Below are positions 52,254-63,768 of a stretch of 64,000 nucleotides of DNA, one piece after another. Each line of letters opens with the position of its first letter. Within the stretch, counting starts at the first letter, position 1. Made by a program: the position numbers and the translations under genes. The DNA comes from Ricinus communis. Its lineage: Eukaryota; Streptophyta; Magnoliopsida; Malpighiales; Euphorbiaceae. The DNA lies in NCBI RefSeq assembly GCF_019578655.1, contig NC_063260.1:28296888-28360887 (forward strand), in the 5' to 3' direction. The notes under the pieces are model-generated. The model did no database searches. It saw only the letters and a list, made by a program, of their open reading frames with translations, and was not told where the DNA came from.

Positions 52254-53366
52254 TTGCCGAAACGTTTAGAACTCTTCCAAATGAAGATGACAGATTATTA
52301 TTTTTTGAAGAGAAACATAAGAGTTTGATTCATTGAGAAAAAGAAAAAACGTAAGTGTTTTTTCTAATTAAAAATAATTCTATCCATATTCAGTTAATTT
52401 AATTAAAGTAGCACGAAGATAATTTATTTTTTTAATTAGAAATAATTCTAATTATATAAACTAGTATTTTAATCATATAATGCTAATTTTACTAATTACA
52501 TGTTAATTTTTAATTTTAAAAATTAATATATTGATTAAATATATCAATATTAGTTTTATATAATTAAAACCAACAAATAATATTTTTAAATAATTTTTTA
52601 GATTTATTATATTAAAAGAATTTGAAATACTTAAAATTTATTAAGAAGTACTTAAAATATATTCATTTATTATTATTTTTAAAATGAGACAAAATAATTA
52701 TAAAATTTATTGAATTTTTTACGTAACAATAATATATGTACAATATGCGGATAATTATTAATAAAAATTCTTCCGACTTTCTTAGTTTATTCTTTCGCTT
52801 TCTAAATTTTTTATTTCTAATTAAAAGAGTTATATTTTATCATAAATATTTTATTAAAACATTAGAGAAAAAACATTTAAAAAAAAAACAGCTCAATCAT
52901 TGTCATCATATATAGTGACACTCCTTGTTGGGCTTATTAGAGTGAGTTTGGAAAGAAAAATAGATTAAATAGAAAAAAAAATTAAAAAAAAAAAAGCCAA
53001 CAACACTCTATTGTTAAAATAATAACAAAAGAAAAAGAATAATGGTCTTGAATTTGTGCATTTAGAAGGAAGATCATTTGATATTAAGCTTGGAGAAAGA
53101 TCGTGAGCTAGAGAAATTCAGGATTATGGGGTCTTCCATGGTGGCAACTTAGTAATCTATGTTGTCCACATATGGCTATAATTACCTTTTTTTCTTTCTT
53201 TACGATCCACGATGACAAGTAAAGTAAAACCATTCCAGGGTGGTTCCTAGTCTAAAGGAGAAAAGAAAAGAAACAGAAGATGAAAAGAAGAGAAAAGGAA
53301 AATAAAAGTAAAAATGATAATGATTATGGAATGGAATGAATGGTGGAAGAGAGTTTTTCTTACAAA

Positions 53367-53436
53367 GGTGCCAACTGTTTTCATATTCGTATACAGTATT
53401 AGTCTCCATAATTTGGTGCCAACTGTTTTCATATTC
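53367..53436. repeat. 48-base tandem duplication
   Basis: The 22-base phrase beginning GGTGCCAACTGTTTTCATAT occurs at 53367 and again at 53415, followed by diverged tails (CTCCATAATTT and CTCAATAATTT). It is a small tandem duplication with no coding context. Confidence 0.85.
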
Positions 53437-54100
53437 AGCCTCAATAATTTGTTCCGGATAATACTTGCTATAAAGAAAAACAAGAAAAAGAAACCAGAAA
53501 GATTATTACTGAATCAAATTAAAGTGCAATGCATAAACAGAGGAGGGAGGGAAGAGAGGAACCCCAAAACTTTCTTAACATGTGTCATTGCCTAACATTT
53601 CTTCGATTATCAGTATTCTTGGAAAGAAGTTCACAATTGGCAATAATCAAACCACAAGAAGATATAGTAGAAATGCTTTACGTAGGATTACAAACCAAGA
53701 AAAGTTAACTTATTAATTAATAGAATTCAAAACATATTTAAATTGTTCTTCTATAGGATCAGAATTGTTTTTTATTAGAAAAATAATTTAAAGTTATTAG
53801 ATAGTTTTGATATTATTATAATTGCTTAATTTATTTTATTTATTAAGAAAAGAGTGAATTATATTTTTCTTTTTGTTCAACATGTAATTAATCCGAGCCA
53901 AATATGTAAAAAAATAAAAAATCCGAACATGGAAACAATGCTAAATTGAGCTCAGAATACAAAATCAACAGTTAAATTGAACTTTGTTCTTTGTTTTTAT
54001 ATAGTTCAAAGTTCATAGGTTCATTTTTTTATACGAAAAATTAAAATTAAGTGGAGACTTCTAGAAACACCTGCAGAGTAGGGGCTGTACTGTAATTTGA

Positions 54101-55952
54101 TACGGAATGCAGAACTTAAAAAGACAATAATCTGAGGACCCATAGCGCAAAAGTACGAACCAATCGGTAGTCAAACAGTTAAAGAAAAGGTAAGCGAGTT
54201 TCGTCTTTAATTTTTATTTTTTTTTAATTTTCCATGAAATAAATTTTATCTTGAGATTCTGCTCGTTGATCTTAAACTATGTGTTTGTTTCACGAGAAAT
54301 TAAAGGCAAAATATAGTAAATGAAAAAAAAAAAATTATGTTGCTTTTTTGCTAACGAGAAAACCTTCAACTGTAGATTTGACTTTTTATTTCAAGAATTT
54401 TTCTTTAACCTCTAGGGTTTCCTCGTTAATTGAGAAATCTGTTAAATTGACAATTGTAATCCAGTTGGTATATATTGGGTGAAGGATCGTGAGTTTGAAT
54501 GATTGTGGGAGATGAAATTTGGAGGAAATACAAAGGTTAATTGGAGTTGTGTTGGGGGTTTGATTTGGTACAAGCAATTTGAAACCTGACTTTTTTCTTT
54601 ATTTCTAATGATGGATGCATATGTTGGAATTTGGATTCTGAATTTTAATCAAAGATGAGATGAGTCGTAATGGATTTCGCATAGTTTAATTACATCTGGG
54701 TTGAATTCTAACCTTTTGAGGCAATCCTTTTATTTATAAGCACTCATCTGATGTAAAAGCAGGAAAAAATAAAAAGAGAGCGATAGGAGAGATTAAGGTT
54801 CATGATTGTTAGCTTATAAGAATATCAAGATCCCTTCTGGACACTTAAATCAAACAACAGCACTTACTGCACTCATCTAGTACTATGAGATTCATTATTA
54901 TTATCTAAGAGCTGATTCTTGTTAATTCGTGAATTAGCTATTCGGATATGCTTGTCGTCTATTCTACTTATGACACATTGGTGTTGAGCTGTTGTTCTGT
55001 TGGTTATGTGCAATTGGAAAAAGAAGCATATAAGAAACTGTAAATATTTATTTAGGTGAGGTTTGTTGTGTCTGTTGAAATTGAAGAACATTTGAGATTG
55101 AGTGACTTTTGCAGTATCCAAGTAATTTTGGTTTTTTTTGGCCTTTAGTTGATCTGTAATGTTGTAGGATTGCAGATGCTTAACATATTTACTGTCCAGT
55201 ATTGAATAACAAAATATCACTCAAGAAGTAAGCTTTCTAACAGCTTTGATAAATTCACATCTTGTGTAAGAAAATTTACTGGCGAATGATGATTGCAATC
55301 TATCAGTCTTCATAGTCTCAATTCCAGTTTGTTGAAATTCCCTTGTATTTGAATATGTTGATTCATGTAGTATTTTAGTCACTAGAAATTATTCCCGTCC
55401 ATCAATATTGTGTTCTCGTGCTCCTGTCACCTGATGTAGAATATACACTACTTATGAAATTTTTTGTGGAAATGATTTGTGATGAATGATGCCTGGCTAG
55501 TGACATGCAAACTATGAGAGGTGAAAGGTTTTCTTCATCTTTGTGTTGTCATAAGAGAAAGAGCCAAGGAATTAGTTAAAAAGTTAAGGAGAGGGGAAAA
55601 AATGGAAGAAAATATTAGTTTTATGTTTTCCAATTAAGCATGACTAAAAATGATTTTTAACTGACTAGTTTGTGTATACGAATCATATTTTCTTGTCTCA
55701 TCTATGTCGAACTTGAACTTTTATGCCAATCCATGCTAGAGTAGAGAACAGAAAATTAAGGGTGGTCCTTTAAGTGGTTGTAAGTGAAGATGTGACTAGT
55801 TTCTGAGATGTATGATGGTTTAATAGAGTTTTATTTCTGTATCCAGTCTAGATCATGACTATAATATGTTTCCCCCTTCATGTATCTGTTACTCTTTGTC
55901 CTGTTTCAAAAGAATCTTGAATACAAAATTGCAGGTACAATTTAGAAATTTT
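54101..55952 (+). other. Presumed leader exon and 5' UTR intron of the 79-residue protein gene
   Basis: A strong donor (AAAG then GTAAGCG) follows position 54189. An acceptor (AAATTGCAG) precedes 55935, just 18 bases before the start codon at 55953. This suggests a non-coding first exon ending at 54189 and a 1.7 kb leader intron. No other gene was recognised in the interval. Splicing is inferred from motifs only. Confidence 0.45.
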
Positions 55953-56192
55953 ATGGATATAAAAGAAGCTTGCAAACAGGCTTCTCAGGATCTCGCCCGT
56001 GAGTCACTTATTGAGATTTCTTATTCCCTGCCGGAAAAGGTCCAGACCCCAGATGTGGGTGAAATTTCCGTTGGTGAGGACATGAACAATGATGGAGCTG
56101 ACAGGTTTAGATCTGAACTAATTTCTATTTCTTACAGCCAATCTCCTGATATTACATTGTCACCTGTATCCTCCGAGAAGCAGGACGGTTAG
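55953..56192 (+). CDS. Small conserved-looking plant protein with duplicated ISYS motif, unknown function
   Basis: An uninterrupted 79-residue frame starting MDIKEACKQASQDLARESL and ending in TAG. There is no signal peptide or membrane segment. It is acidic and Ser-rich, and probably soluble or partly disordered. The motif L-I-x-I-S-Y-S occurs twice, at residues 19-25 and 56-62, each preceded by Arg and an acidic/Ser pair (RESLIEISYS and RSELISISYS). The reading frame sits in an otherwise AT-rich, frame-poor area and follows a good splice acceptor, which favours a real gene. I believe similar short proteins occur in other plants but cannot name a characterised family, and I assign no function. 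The start is the only ATG in the exon that gives the full frame. Confidence 0.65.
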   Translation: MDIKEACKQASQDLARESLIEISYSLPEKVQTPDVGEISVGEDMNNDGADRFRSELISISYSQSPDITLSPVSSEKQDG

Positions 56193-58187
56193 CATGGACC
56201 TTCTTCTTTTTTTTCCTTTTCATCCTTTTTTTTTTTTTTTTTTTTGTAATGAGCTGTTAAGGACTGACGTTGTTGTGAAATGTTCTTGCAACATAATATC
56301 CTGGCTCAAATGTGCTCTAGAACTTACTGTATTTTAAATGTTTTTGCTACTGACGCTGGGTAGCCTGTCTCTTGATGTCAGTTTAGATAGAAGACATGGA
56401 GTAGTTTTGTATACATATATGTTGTCTGTCACAATATAGAAATGTTACAAAATGAATGTGATTTGGTATCGTGCTATAATTGATTTGTCTATGAAGTACA
56501 TGGAAAAGCTACTTCTGATTTTATTATCATTCTGAATGTGTTCGTTTGATTTTACTTGGGTCCATTATGGTTCCGCTTATGTGTTTGATTCAATAACCGC
56601 AATTCTCTTTCGTCTCTGAATGGAGCAGTTGGGCTTTGCTTTTATTTTCTTTAATGTTAACTTGAAATCCGTATTGTTCGAAAATGTTCAATTGATCCTA
56701 GCTTGGAATTGTTTTTTCTTCTGTTTTCTTTTTGCCTTTCCGATACAAGTGACAGGTCTAATGGGAGATAGAATATCACTAGATGATCACTTTGGGGTGC
56801 TACTGTGAAATGGGAGAAAGAAATTATCAAATTTTAAATGCATGAAGGCTTTATGTTCAATTGTCGTAGACTTCTTGCGCTGTTATATATATTTCGGTAG
56901 CTAAACGTCCATGGTCAAGTTGTAAGATAGATTGTTTCATGCTATTAAGCTTTTCTGCAAATTGACTTATATTTCCAGCATGATACATTTATAGATAGCT
57001 TAATAGATGGTCAAGTTATTAGCTGGGCATAACGGCGGTATGAAGTTATACATATTTCGTAATTTCTGGCTGTCAGATCAGATATATATTCTCTGCTGCC
57101 GCTGCCTATGTCTATGCCTAGCTTCTTTTTCATTTTCTACTTTTTCTTCTTCAATTATTATTTGTTGTCTCACCTGATATCAATGTGTACGGTTAATGCA
57201 ATGACATCTTTCTGGTTTCTGGAAGAGGAATTAGTAAATGTAGAGTGTGGCAAACAGTTTTTCCACACTTACAAATTGCCCCACTGCTTTCTACTTCTGC
57301 ATCTTTGCTAAATTCTTGTAACTTTCTGCATTAATCCTTGATGTGTTAATCTTTTACTTTCTTGTATATGGCAACTTTTATGTTACCGAATAATAATAAT
57401 ATGTATGGTGGGTAAATGAAAATCTCTTTATCTGTAAGTATTTTTCTTGAATAATAAGATTTACTGGGAAAAAGGAAAAAGGGGGTGTGGCCTCAGAGGC
57501 GAGGACAACAAGCAGCCGCAGGACATCTGTCAGATGCAACGGCACCACCTTCAAACCTCCAAGAGGGGCAATCCAGTCAACTTGGGAATCTAACACGTGC
57601 CAGGTGCATCAGTGTTTCATTTCTTTTGCCACTTGGAGGGAAACACCGGGAAAAGACCCCCTGCTGTTGGACTCTGATTTCAGAGTGAGGTTTAGGGTTT
57701 GAAAAGGCACGTGCTGCTCCCTGCCCCACACCCCGGTGATGCATTGACGTTGTTCACTCTATATATTTAAAGCCGAAGATATTACTCGTAGGAAACGATG
57801 TGGGTAACACATCAGGTGCTGTTAGGTGCTAAATAAAAACAAATTTTTGGTTCTATAGACCATAAGTGGTTAGTATTAGTCAGGTTTAATATGTAAATTT
57901 CGACTCAAAATAAAGAGTTTAATATGGATAGTTGTAATATACAGAAATTAATGAGTGAAGACAAGATAAAAAGGAGCAAGCGAAGTGAGAAATTTGTTCT
58001 TAGTTATAGGAAATTGCAGAAGCACAAGATAGAAAAAAGAAAAAACACGAGGAAGAGGAAATGAAAAATGAGACTGGAAGCTAACATATATAAGAGATAG
58101 ATTGTGATAGTTGACAGGCACTGGGACTTGAAATATTTCTAAAGCAAGTTAGTCCATGAAAATATGGAAGCAAGCTTGTTCACATTT
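56193..58187. other. Spacer between the 79-residue protein gene and GDCH
   Basis: It begins with the 3' UTR of the small gene, including a T-run at about 56228-56246. From 57480 to 57800 a GC-richer, promoter-like island stands out and is listed separately. Right of it, up to 58187, lies the GDCH 3' UTR. No further coding region was recognised. Confidence 0.55.
57480..57800 (+). promoter_or_regulatory. Promoter-like island with two G-boxes and a TATA box, no gene downstream
   Basis: The base composition is clearly more GC-rich than its flanks. CACGTG occurs at 57594-57599 (TAACACGTGCCAGG) and 57708-57713 (AAGGCACGTGCTGC). A TATA-type TCTATATATTTAAA follows at 57758-57771. The order (G-boxes, then TATA) fits a plus-strand, ABA- or light-responsive promoter. 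Downstream, the first ATG (57799) opens only a 12-codon frame ending at TAA. It may drive a non-coding RNA, be the remains of a lost gene, or be coincidental. Confidence 0.4.
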
Positions 58188-59878
58188 CTAATGAGCAGCA
58201 TCTTCTTCCTCGCAGAATTTTGTGTATTCCTTTGGACCCATTAAGGACTCTAATTCTGATGGATTGTTTGGCTTCACTTTGATCATCCATCCTTCTTCAT
58301 ATGGACTTGAATTAATCTTTCATTTCCAAAAACAAAAAAAGGAAAAGGGTCCAAAATTAGATAAAAGTAAACATATAATTTTGTTGCCAGAGAAATGATT
58401 TGGTTATGACTCACCGAGCCAGGTCCTTCGGTAAGCTTTGTGTTAACTTCAACAACCTCACCAGAGATTGGAGAGTTAACATCACTTGTTGCTTTCACAC
58501 TTTCCACAGCTCCAAAGCTCTTGCCTTGAGTAACTGAAGTACCAGCTTCTGGTAGATCCACAAACACTACTTCTCCCAGATGATCCTGCAGATTTTATGC
58601 ATCATATTCTTATGCGTATTTGTAGTTTCACATATTAGCTGGGATTTCTGTCCTCTTTACTTCAATTCGCTGAAGATTCTGATCCCACTTCCCAACAATT
58701 TAACAGGATTATTTAGTATAACACAAATGGACATAATTAAAGAAGCTAATGCACGAGATTCCCCATTTTTAAGGGTCAGGGCAGACGGTCTATTGTATGC
58801 AACCTTGCCCCTCTTTTCCATTTTAGTGGAGTATTTGACTCGACAGCTATAATTTCCAGTCACAAAGCCACTAAATTGTAATAATGATCTCCAAACTCTA
58901 TACTAATAATAGCTATTATCACAAAAGATTCATAGGCCACTATTGGATCACTCTAAACTTCATTTCCTGTCAAAAATTGAAGTTTAGTAATCAAAAAATC
59001 ACAAATTAATCTTTTGTGAACAAAACTGTTACTAGCCTAAAGTTTAATGGTTACTGGTGCTATTTATACTTCACATAAAGCACAAGTAGCTAATAAGACT
59101 TTGTTCTCTTAGTGGCTTAAAGTTGGTCTTTCCCCCAATCTTAAATTAGGATTCATATTTGAATCTTTCATGTCGAAATAAGGTTCTCGTAAGAACTTAT
59201 TCTACTGCAAGAAGTGGCAATGTAAAATACTGATAAATGGAGACGCAGACCAAACTTCATATTATCTTGTGTGGTCATTTTGTGGCCAGACCTTATCCAT
59301 CTGAACGTGTGGTGATGGAAGAACAATTAGATTCAAGGACCACCCCAAAAGTTTATCCTCAGCAGAAAAGCTAACTCTAAACAAACAAATTAATAAATTG
59401 TACCCGTAAAAGTTATTGTTAATTTTGCATCAATTCCTGAGTGCAAATCTTCAATGGAAGTAACTCTTATGTGTTCACCAAGAAAATCAACATAAGGACA
59501 TAAGGAAAAAAGAATATAAACCTGAGCATGGTCAGTGATGCCAATTGTAGCTACTGAACCTTCGTGCTTCACCCATTCATGTGAAGTTGCATACTTCAGC
59601 CCATCTAGTACTGCAATTCCAATCAATAAACTAGCACCTTTATCAGATTCATGGAAATATTATTTACATACAAAACCGGATGTGGAAAAGATTCTTGAAT
59701 TTAAAGAAGCTTATTTTTCAGGAATATAAAAGAAAAGGAGAGAGGAAACAAGGAAAAGAGCAAGAGTACCGGATGAAAAGCATCTTGAAAGAGAGTAAGA
59801 AGGAGAGAGTTGAGCTTTGCAGGCTACAGAGATTTTTAGTGTATTAGCTGTGGAAGACGCCCACATTCTGAGTGCCAT
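58188..59878 (-). CDS. GDCH: Glycine cleavage system H protein, mitochondrial
   Basis: Lipoyl-carrying shuttle protein of the glycine decarboxylase complex, which moves the aminomethyl group between the P and T proteins and is then reoxidised by the L protein. It is central to photorespiration in mitochondria. Four minus-strand exons: 59878-59770, 59610-59522, 58585-58415, 58316-58188; 165 residues, the usual plant length. Seen: an N-terminal mitochondrial presequence ([12 protein letters not shown], Arg/Ser-rich, to about residue 34), [31 protein letters not shown], and the lipoylation site Lys97 in [20 protein letters not shown]. It ends FCEEEDAAH. Intron 2 is 936 bases (58586-59521). It diverges from the SAYSvFN gene across 0.94 kb. 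The upstream side has an AAGATAAAACC (I-box-like) motif on the minus strand near 59975, consistent with light regulation. Confidence 0.96.
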
Positions 59879-60819
59879 GTTAATGCTAAAGTTTTCTTGT
59901 TTCTGTAGTATTTTTGTTCAGCTCAAAGCACGCATATGGGAAGTTGAAAGATGGTATCATATATCTTCAGGTTTTATCTTGGACGAATGGTGGGCAACAA
60001 AAGCCTCATCCTGACGACCCACTACCAACGTAACCATTAATATGTGATATGAAAATACATGATCATCAACATTTTCACTTTTTTGTATTTTTCTTTATTA
60101 ACAAATGAAGCTGAACATAAAATTTACCTTCCTTTTTCCTTTTTCCATTTATTTACATGGAACTAATTTTTCACACACATGGCACCTAACTTGTTATTTA
60201 TAACACTAAATAATTTTAAAAATAATAATAATTAGTAATGCCTTGTAAGCGGTAGTTATCTCAGACATTAACATTAAGATTTATTTACTAGAAATTTGAA
60301 TTAATTGAATTGAGAATGTGAGAAGTAAGCGTAGAATAAAAAGTGGGACAGTGATATATGATAGATCGAATCTATCAAAAAATAAACGAGTTTATATTAA
60401 TTTAAAATTTAAAATTTTAATATTATTTATTGGTTTTCTTTTCGCATGCATTACCCAACATTAATGTGGGACTCAAATTATCCAAATTGGAAAAGATTGG
60501 ATTCATTTTTTAATCCAAAAGTTCAGTTGTGCCTTATTTAATTTCTTGGACTAAGTTGGGGGGTCAAAATCAAAATGACCTTTGTCCATTTAACTTTTAT
60601 TTTGGAACTCTGTAAATTGTGACTTTGTCAGTTACTGGGCTGGGCTTTTCAGTGCGCTGACCCATGCCCCCTTAGCCCCCAAAAATAGAAAAAGGAAAAT
60701 AAAAAATGAAGAAGAGAAGAGAGGAGAAATGCATGTTACAGTGAGAGAGAGGGAAAACAGAAAATTGGAGAAGTTGACCAGAAGCAATATCGAAATCAAT
60801 TTCCAATAGAATAAAAGTG
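59879..60819. other. Divergent promoter region between GDCH and the UBL/SAYSvFN gene
   Basis: It contains the leaders and promoters of both genes. An I-box-like AAGATAAAACC (minus strand, near 59975) lies on the GDCH side; a purine-rich leader (60690-60800) precedes the plus-strand gene. No coding region. Confidence 0.55.
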
Positions 60820-63768
60820 ATGCCGCAGACAGAGATCACAGAAGAGAAGAGCAATAATGAAAGCAACAATAAGCAGAATCTGGTAGAGATTACTCTCAAA
60901 ACCATCGGCCCTTCCCCTTCGTCTCGCCTTCTTGTCCCTTCTCCCATTAAAGTACTCTTCTCTTTATCCTTTGCTTTCTCTACACAGTTTTTTTGTTTGA
61001 AAGTTTGGTATACTTGGAATGTTCTTTCATATCATGTTTCCAATTCTAATTTTGTGATTGGTTATTATTTTTCTTTTTAATCACAATGATAGGTGCGTGA
61101 TTTGAGAAAGTTGATTGCTGAAGATCATCATCTACCAATTCAGAATCTGAGGCTTATCTTGCGAGGCAATGTTTTGCAGGATAGCAAACATGACGATGAT
61201 GCATATATCAAACTCAGCAACTCTGGTAGACATGCATATCTTGTTTTTAATTTTTTATTTATTCTTCTTCAACTACATGTAAGTAACTGTAATCTTCTAG
61301 TAGAGGCTGCATTAATGTCTTAGGAGTTATGTATTTGGTCTAAAGCATGTATAAGCATGAACAAGGTACCACATTTTATTGCGGTTGTGGAATTAATTAC
61401 CCTAGCATTTAACTGATGCTTATCCACAAATGCTTTATTATCAGTTTCCCTCTTAGATGTGTTTTACTAGGAAGGGAATCGAGGCCAGGTCGTGAATTAG
61501 GAAGTCTGCTATTATTCCGACATAAATTAGTGACTGCCCTACGTTGCTGCGTTAATACAGTAGGAAAGTGGTAGTGCTCTAACGATTTTCAGTTTGTAGA
61601 ACGACTTAAAAGTTTTGTTAGGTGGTCTTCTAACCCTCTATTATATGCTGCTAATGGTTTTCGATGTTAATTTGAATTTCTCACTCTCCTTTTAACATTC
61701 TTATCATTTTACTATATCACGTGGCATGCATATTCCCACTCCTAGTTCTAACCTAGCAGTAATTATTATTCCCATCCAAACTGAAGTGCTTTTTTTTTTT
61801 TCTCAGATATCTGTTTCTTTATTATGTTTTAGATGTTTTTTGGGTCATCAGGTTCATGATTCTATCTTTTGGAAATTTTTTATATAATAATCAAATGCAG
61901 GTATTTCTACTAGAAAAATATTAAGAAAGGAAAAATCTGCTTTACCATTCTCATTCTAACAACTCCACAGATTGCAAATTTTTTGACAAATATCACCTAA
62001 TTATTGAGCCTGTTGTGTGATTATAGATGGCTAAGTAATTGAGAAACTATGATTACCAGTCAGGGTTTCTTTGATGTTAGCAATGAAGTTGCTAGGTGCT
62101 AAATTATTAAGAATAAATTATTAATATGCAGTCACAGAGTACCTAATTTAGCATCCACAATTTTTTTGTTTCTATTTATGTGATATTCATGCATTTTCTT
62201 TTTATTTTCTAGATTCACTGATTGTTGCTGTCAAACCAAAGCCTCCGGCAAAACATCTTCATGACGGATTTGATTTTGATGATGATGACCTGGTACAGTG
62301 GAATGAGGACTGGTAAAGAGCTGGTTTTAGATACTTAGATATTGGATAATGTTTCTCATTCAAATTCTTGTTCTTCTTTATTATGGAAATTCAGAAGTTT
62401 CAGCTGCCACAGTCAACTAGTCGTTGGAAGAGGAGAATTTACTCATTTCTGCATGATAAGCTGAAGATTTCTGGTCGGTATCTAATGGAAATACTGCTAC
62501 ATTTTTGAAATAACAACTTACTGATCAGTTTTTCTTTCTATTTCAATGATAGATATCCTTTTGATGGCACTTTTCTCTCTCAGTCTGAAGGCATGGGCTG
62601 TGATTGTTCTGTGGTTCGGTTTGGCACCTGTTGCACATAGATGGGACCTTGGACCTTTATATGTGAGTTACTTCACTGTAGAACCAGAAATTAGACACTT
62701 CAGTTTGCAGTTTCCCTGGCTCTTTTTGTGGACAACAGAGGGAGAATTGATTTTGATTGTAAATTCAAAATACTGAAAATGATTGCCAGTTTTAAACAAT
62801 TGAAGTAACAATGCCTTTCTTAAAATAATCCTTGTGGATGCTTTAGATTCAGGCTTGACAGCAAAGCTTGTTAATTAGTGCTTGAGAACATATCTGAGCT
62901 GAAGTTTCTTGCCTTTTGTTAAGTTCAAACTTATTGTAGTCTCAATAAGTTGTGCCTGAGGGCTAAATATTTTTTGGTTAAGGTGGCCTCTGTTGACTGC
63001 TGCATCACTCGTGTCTTTTGTGTGAGAGAAACTTTTGCTTATATCTTGATTTCCTGTTACCATGTGATCTTCAGATGCTAGGCACAGGCTTTTCAATCAT
63101 TTTCTTTAACCTTGGACGGCGGCAAGCTGGTGATCTCAGGTATCAGTAATTTTGATAATTGTAATATTACTCGGGTTAACTAAATCAACATCATAAGTAA
63201 GTTTAAAAAATGTTTTTTGGGTAAGATATAGAATAATACTCCTCAAAATGAGATATGGTCTTTCTTTTGTTCTTTCCCCCTATCCTTTTGGAGGATGAAG
63301 GGGAAGCTGAGTCCATTGTGATTATTGTGACGTGGAGATGAACATCCTTGTTGTAGGGCACCTTTCTAGTTCATCAGTATAATTTCTAATCACTGTTCTG
63401 ACACTCATAATTGTTTTCTGTGTCTAGGTAGATTTTTCATGGTATTCTATGATAATATTTTGATATTGTGCTGAATTCCTATGGTAGTATTATGATTCTT
63501 ATTGAGAGTTTTTAGTGGTAGCTCCTTGTTTGTGTTTTCTTTTTTTCTTATTCTCTTCTTAGTGTTACTGCCGCAAAACCTGATAGAGTTCAGATATCAA
63601 CATCATATGCTGGCTAATGTGAAATTACTCAATTTTGTTTTCTGGGTCTTATTTATTGTTTTGTGATAATGCAGTGCGTACTCTATCTTCAATGAAGACT
63701 TTAGGGAGCTTCCTGGGACGCTTAATGCAGATCGCCTAGATAGAGACATACGGGCTGGTCAGTTATGA
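60820..63768 (+). CDS. Ubiquitin-like domain protein with SAYSvFN membrane domain (SAYSD1-like)
   Basis: Membrane protein of the SAYSvFN family. The animal member SAYSD1 is an ER protein that binds UFMylated ribosomes and takes part in translocation-associated quality control. Seven exons: 60820-60951, 61093-61225, 62213-62292, 62395-62473, 62553-62662, 63075-63139, 63675-63768; 230 residues. Seen: a ubiquitin-like fold at about 22-100 (VEITLKTIGPS, VRDLRKLIAEDHHLP, LRLILRGNVLQD, SLIVAVKPK); an acidic FDFDDDDL linker; hydrophobic segments at about 143-170 and 179-190; and the family motif SAYSIFN at 200-206, followed by NEDFRELPGTLNADRLDRDI. The N-terminal UBL domain is the main difference from animal SAYSD1. 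An equivalent role in plants is inference. Intron 2 is about 1 kb. A GTG three bases before the ATG was not used as the start. Confidence 0.9.

Larger units (their letters stand above)
45292..54100. other. Gene-poor 8.8 kb region
   Basis: Apart from the tentative micro-gene at 52.0-52.3 kb and simple repeats, I see no gene. The left few hundred bases are the NPF7.3 promoter. The region is AT-rich with frequent poly-A/T tracts. About 50890-51000 and 53870-54060 have degenerate repeat-like phrasing. No tRNA, rRNA, hairpin precursor I could recognise, or transposase frame was found. Confidence 0.55.

Noticed and set aside
62293..62317. Read-through of exon 3 in the SAYSvFN gene
   Set aside because: It reaches a stop within eight codons, whereas splicing at 62292 keeps the frame into the membrane domain.
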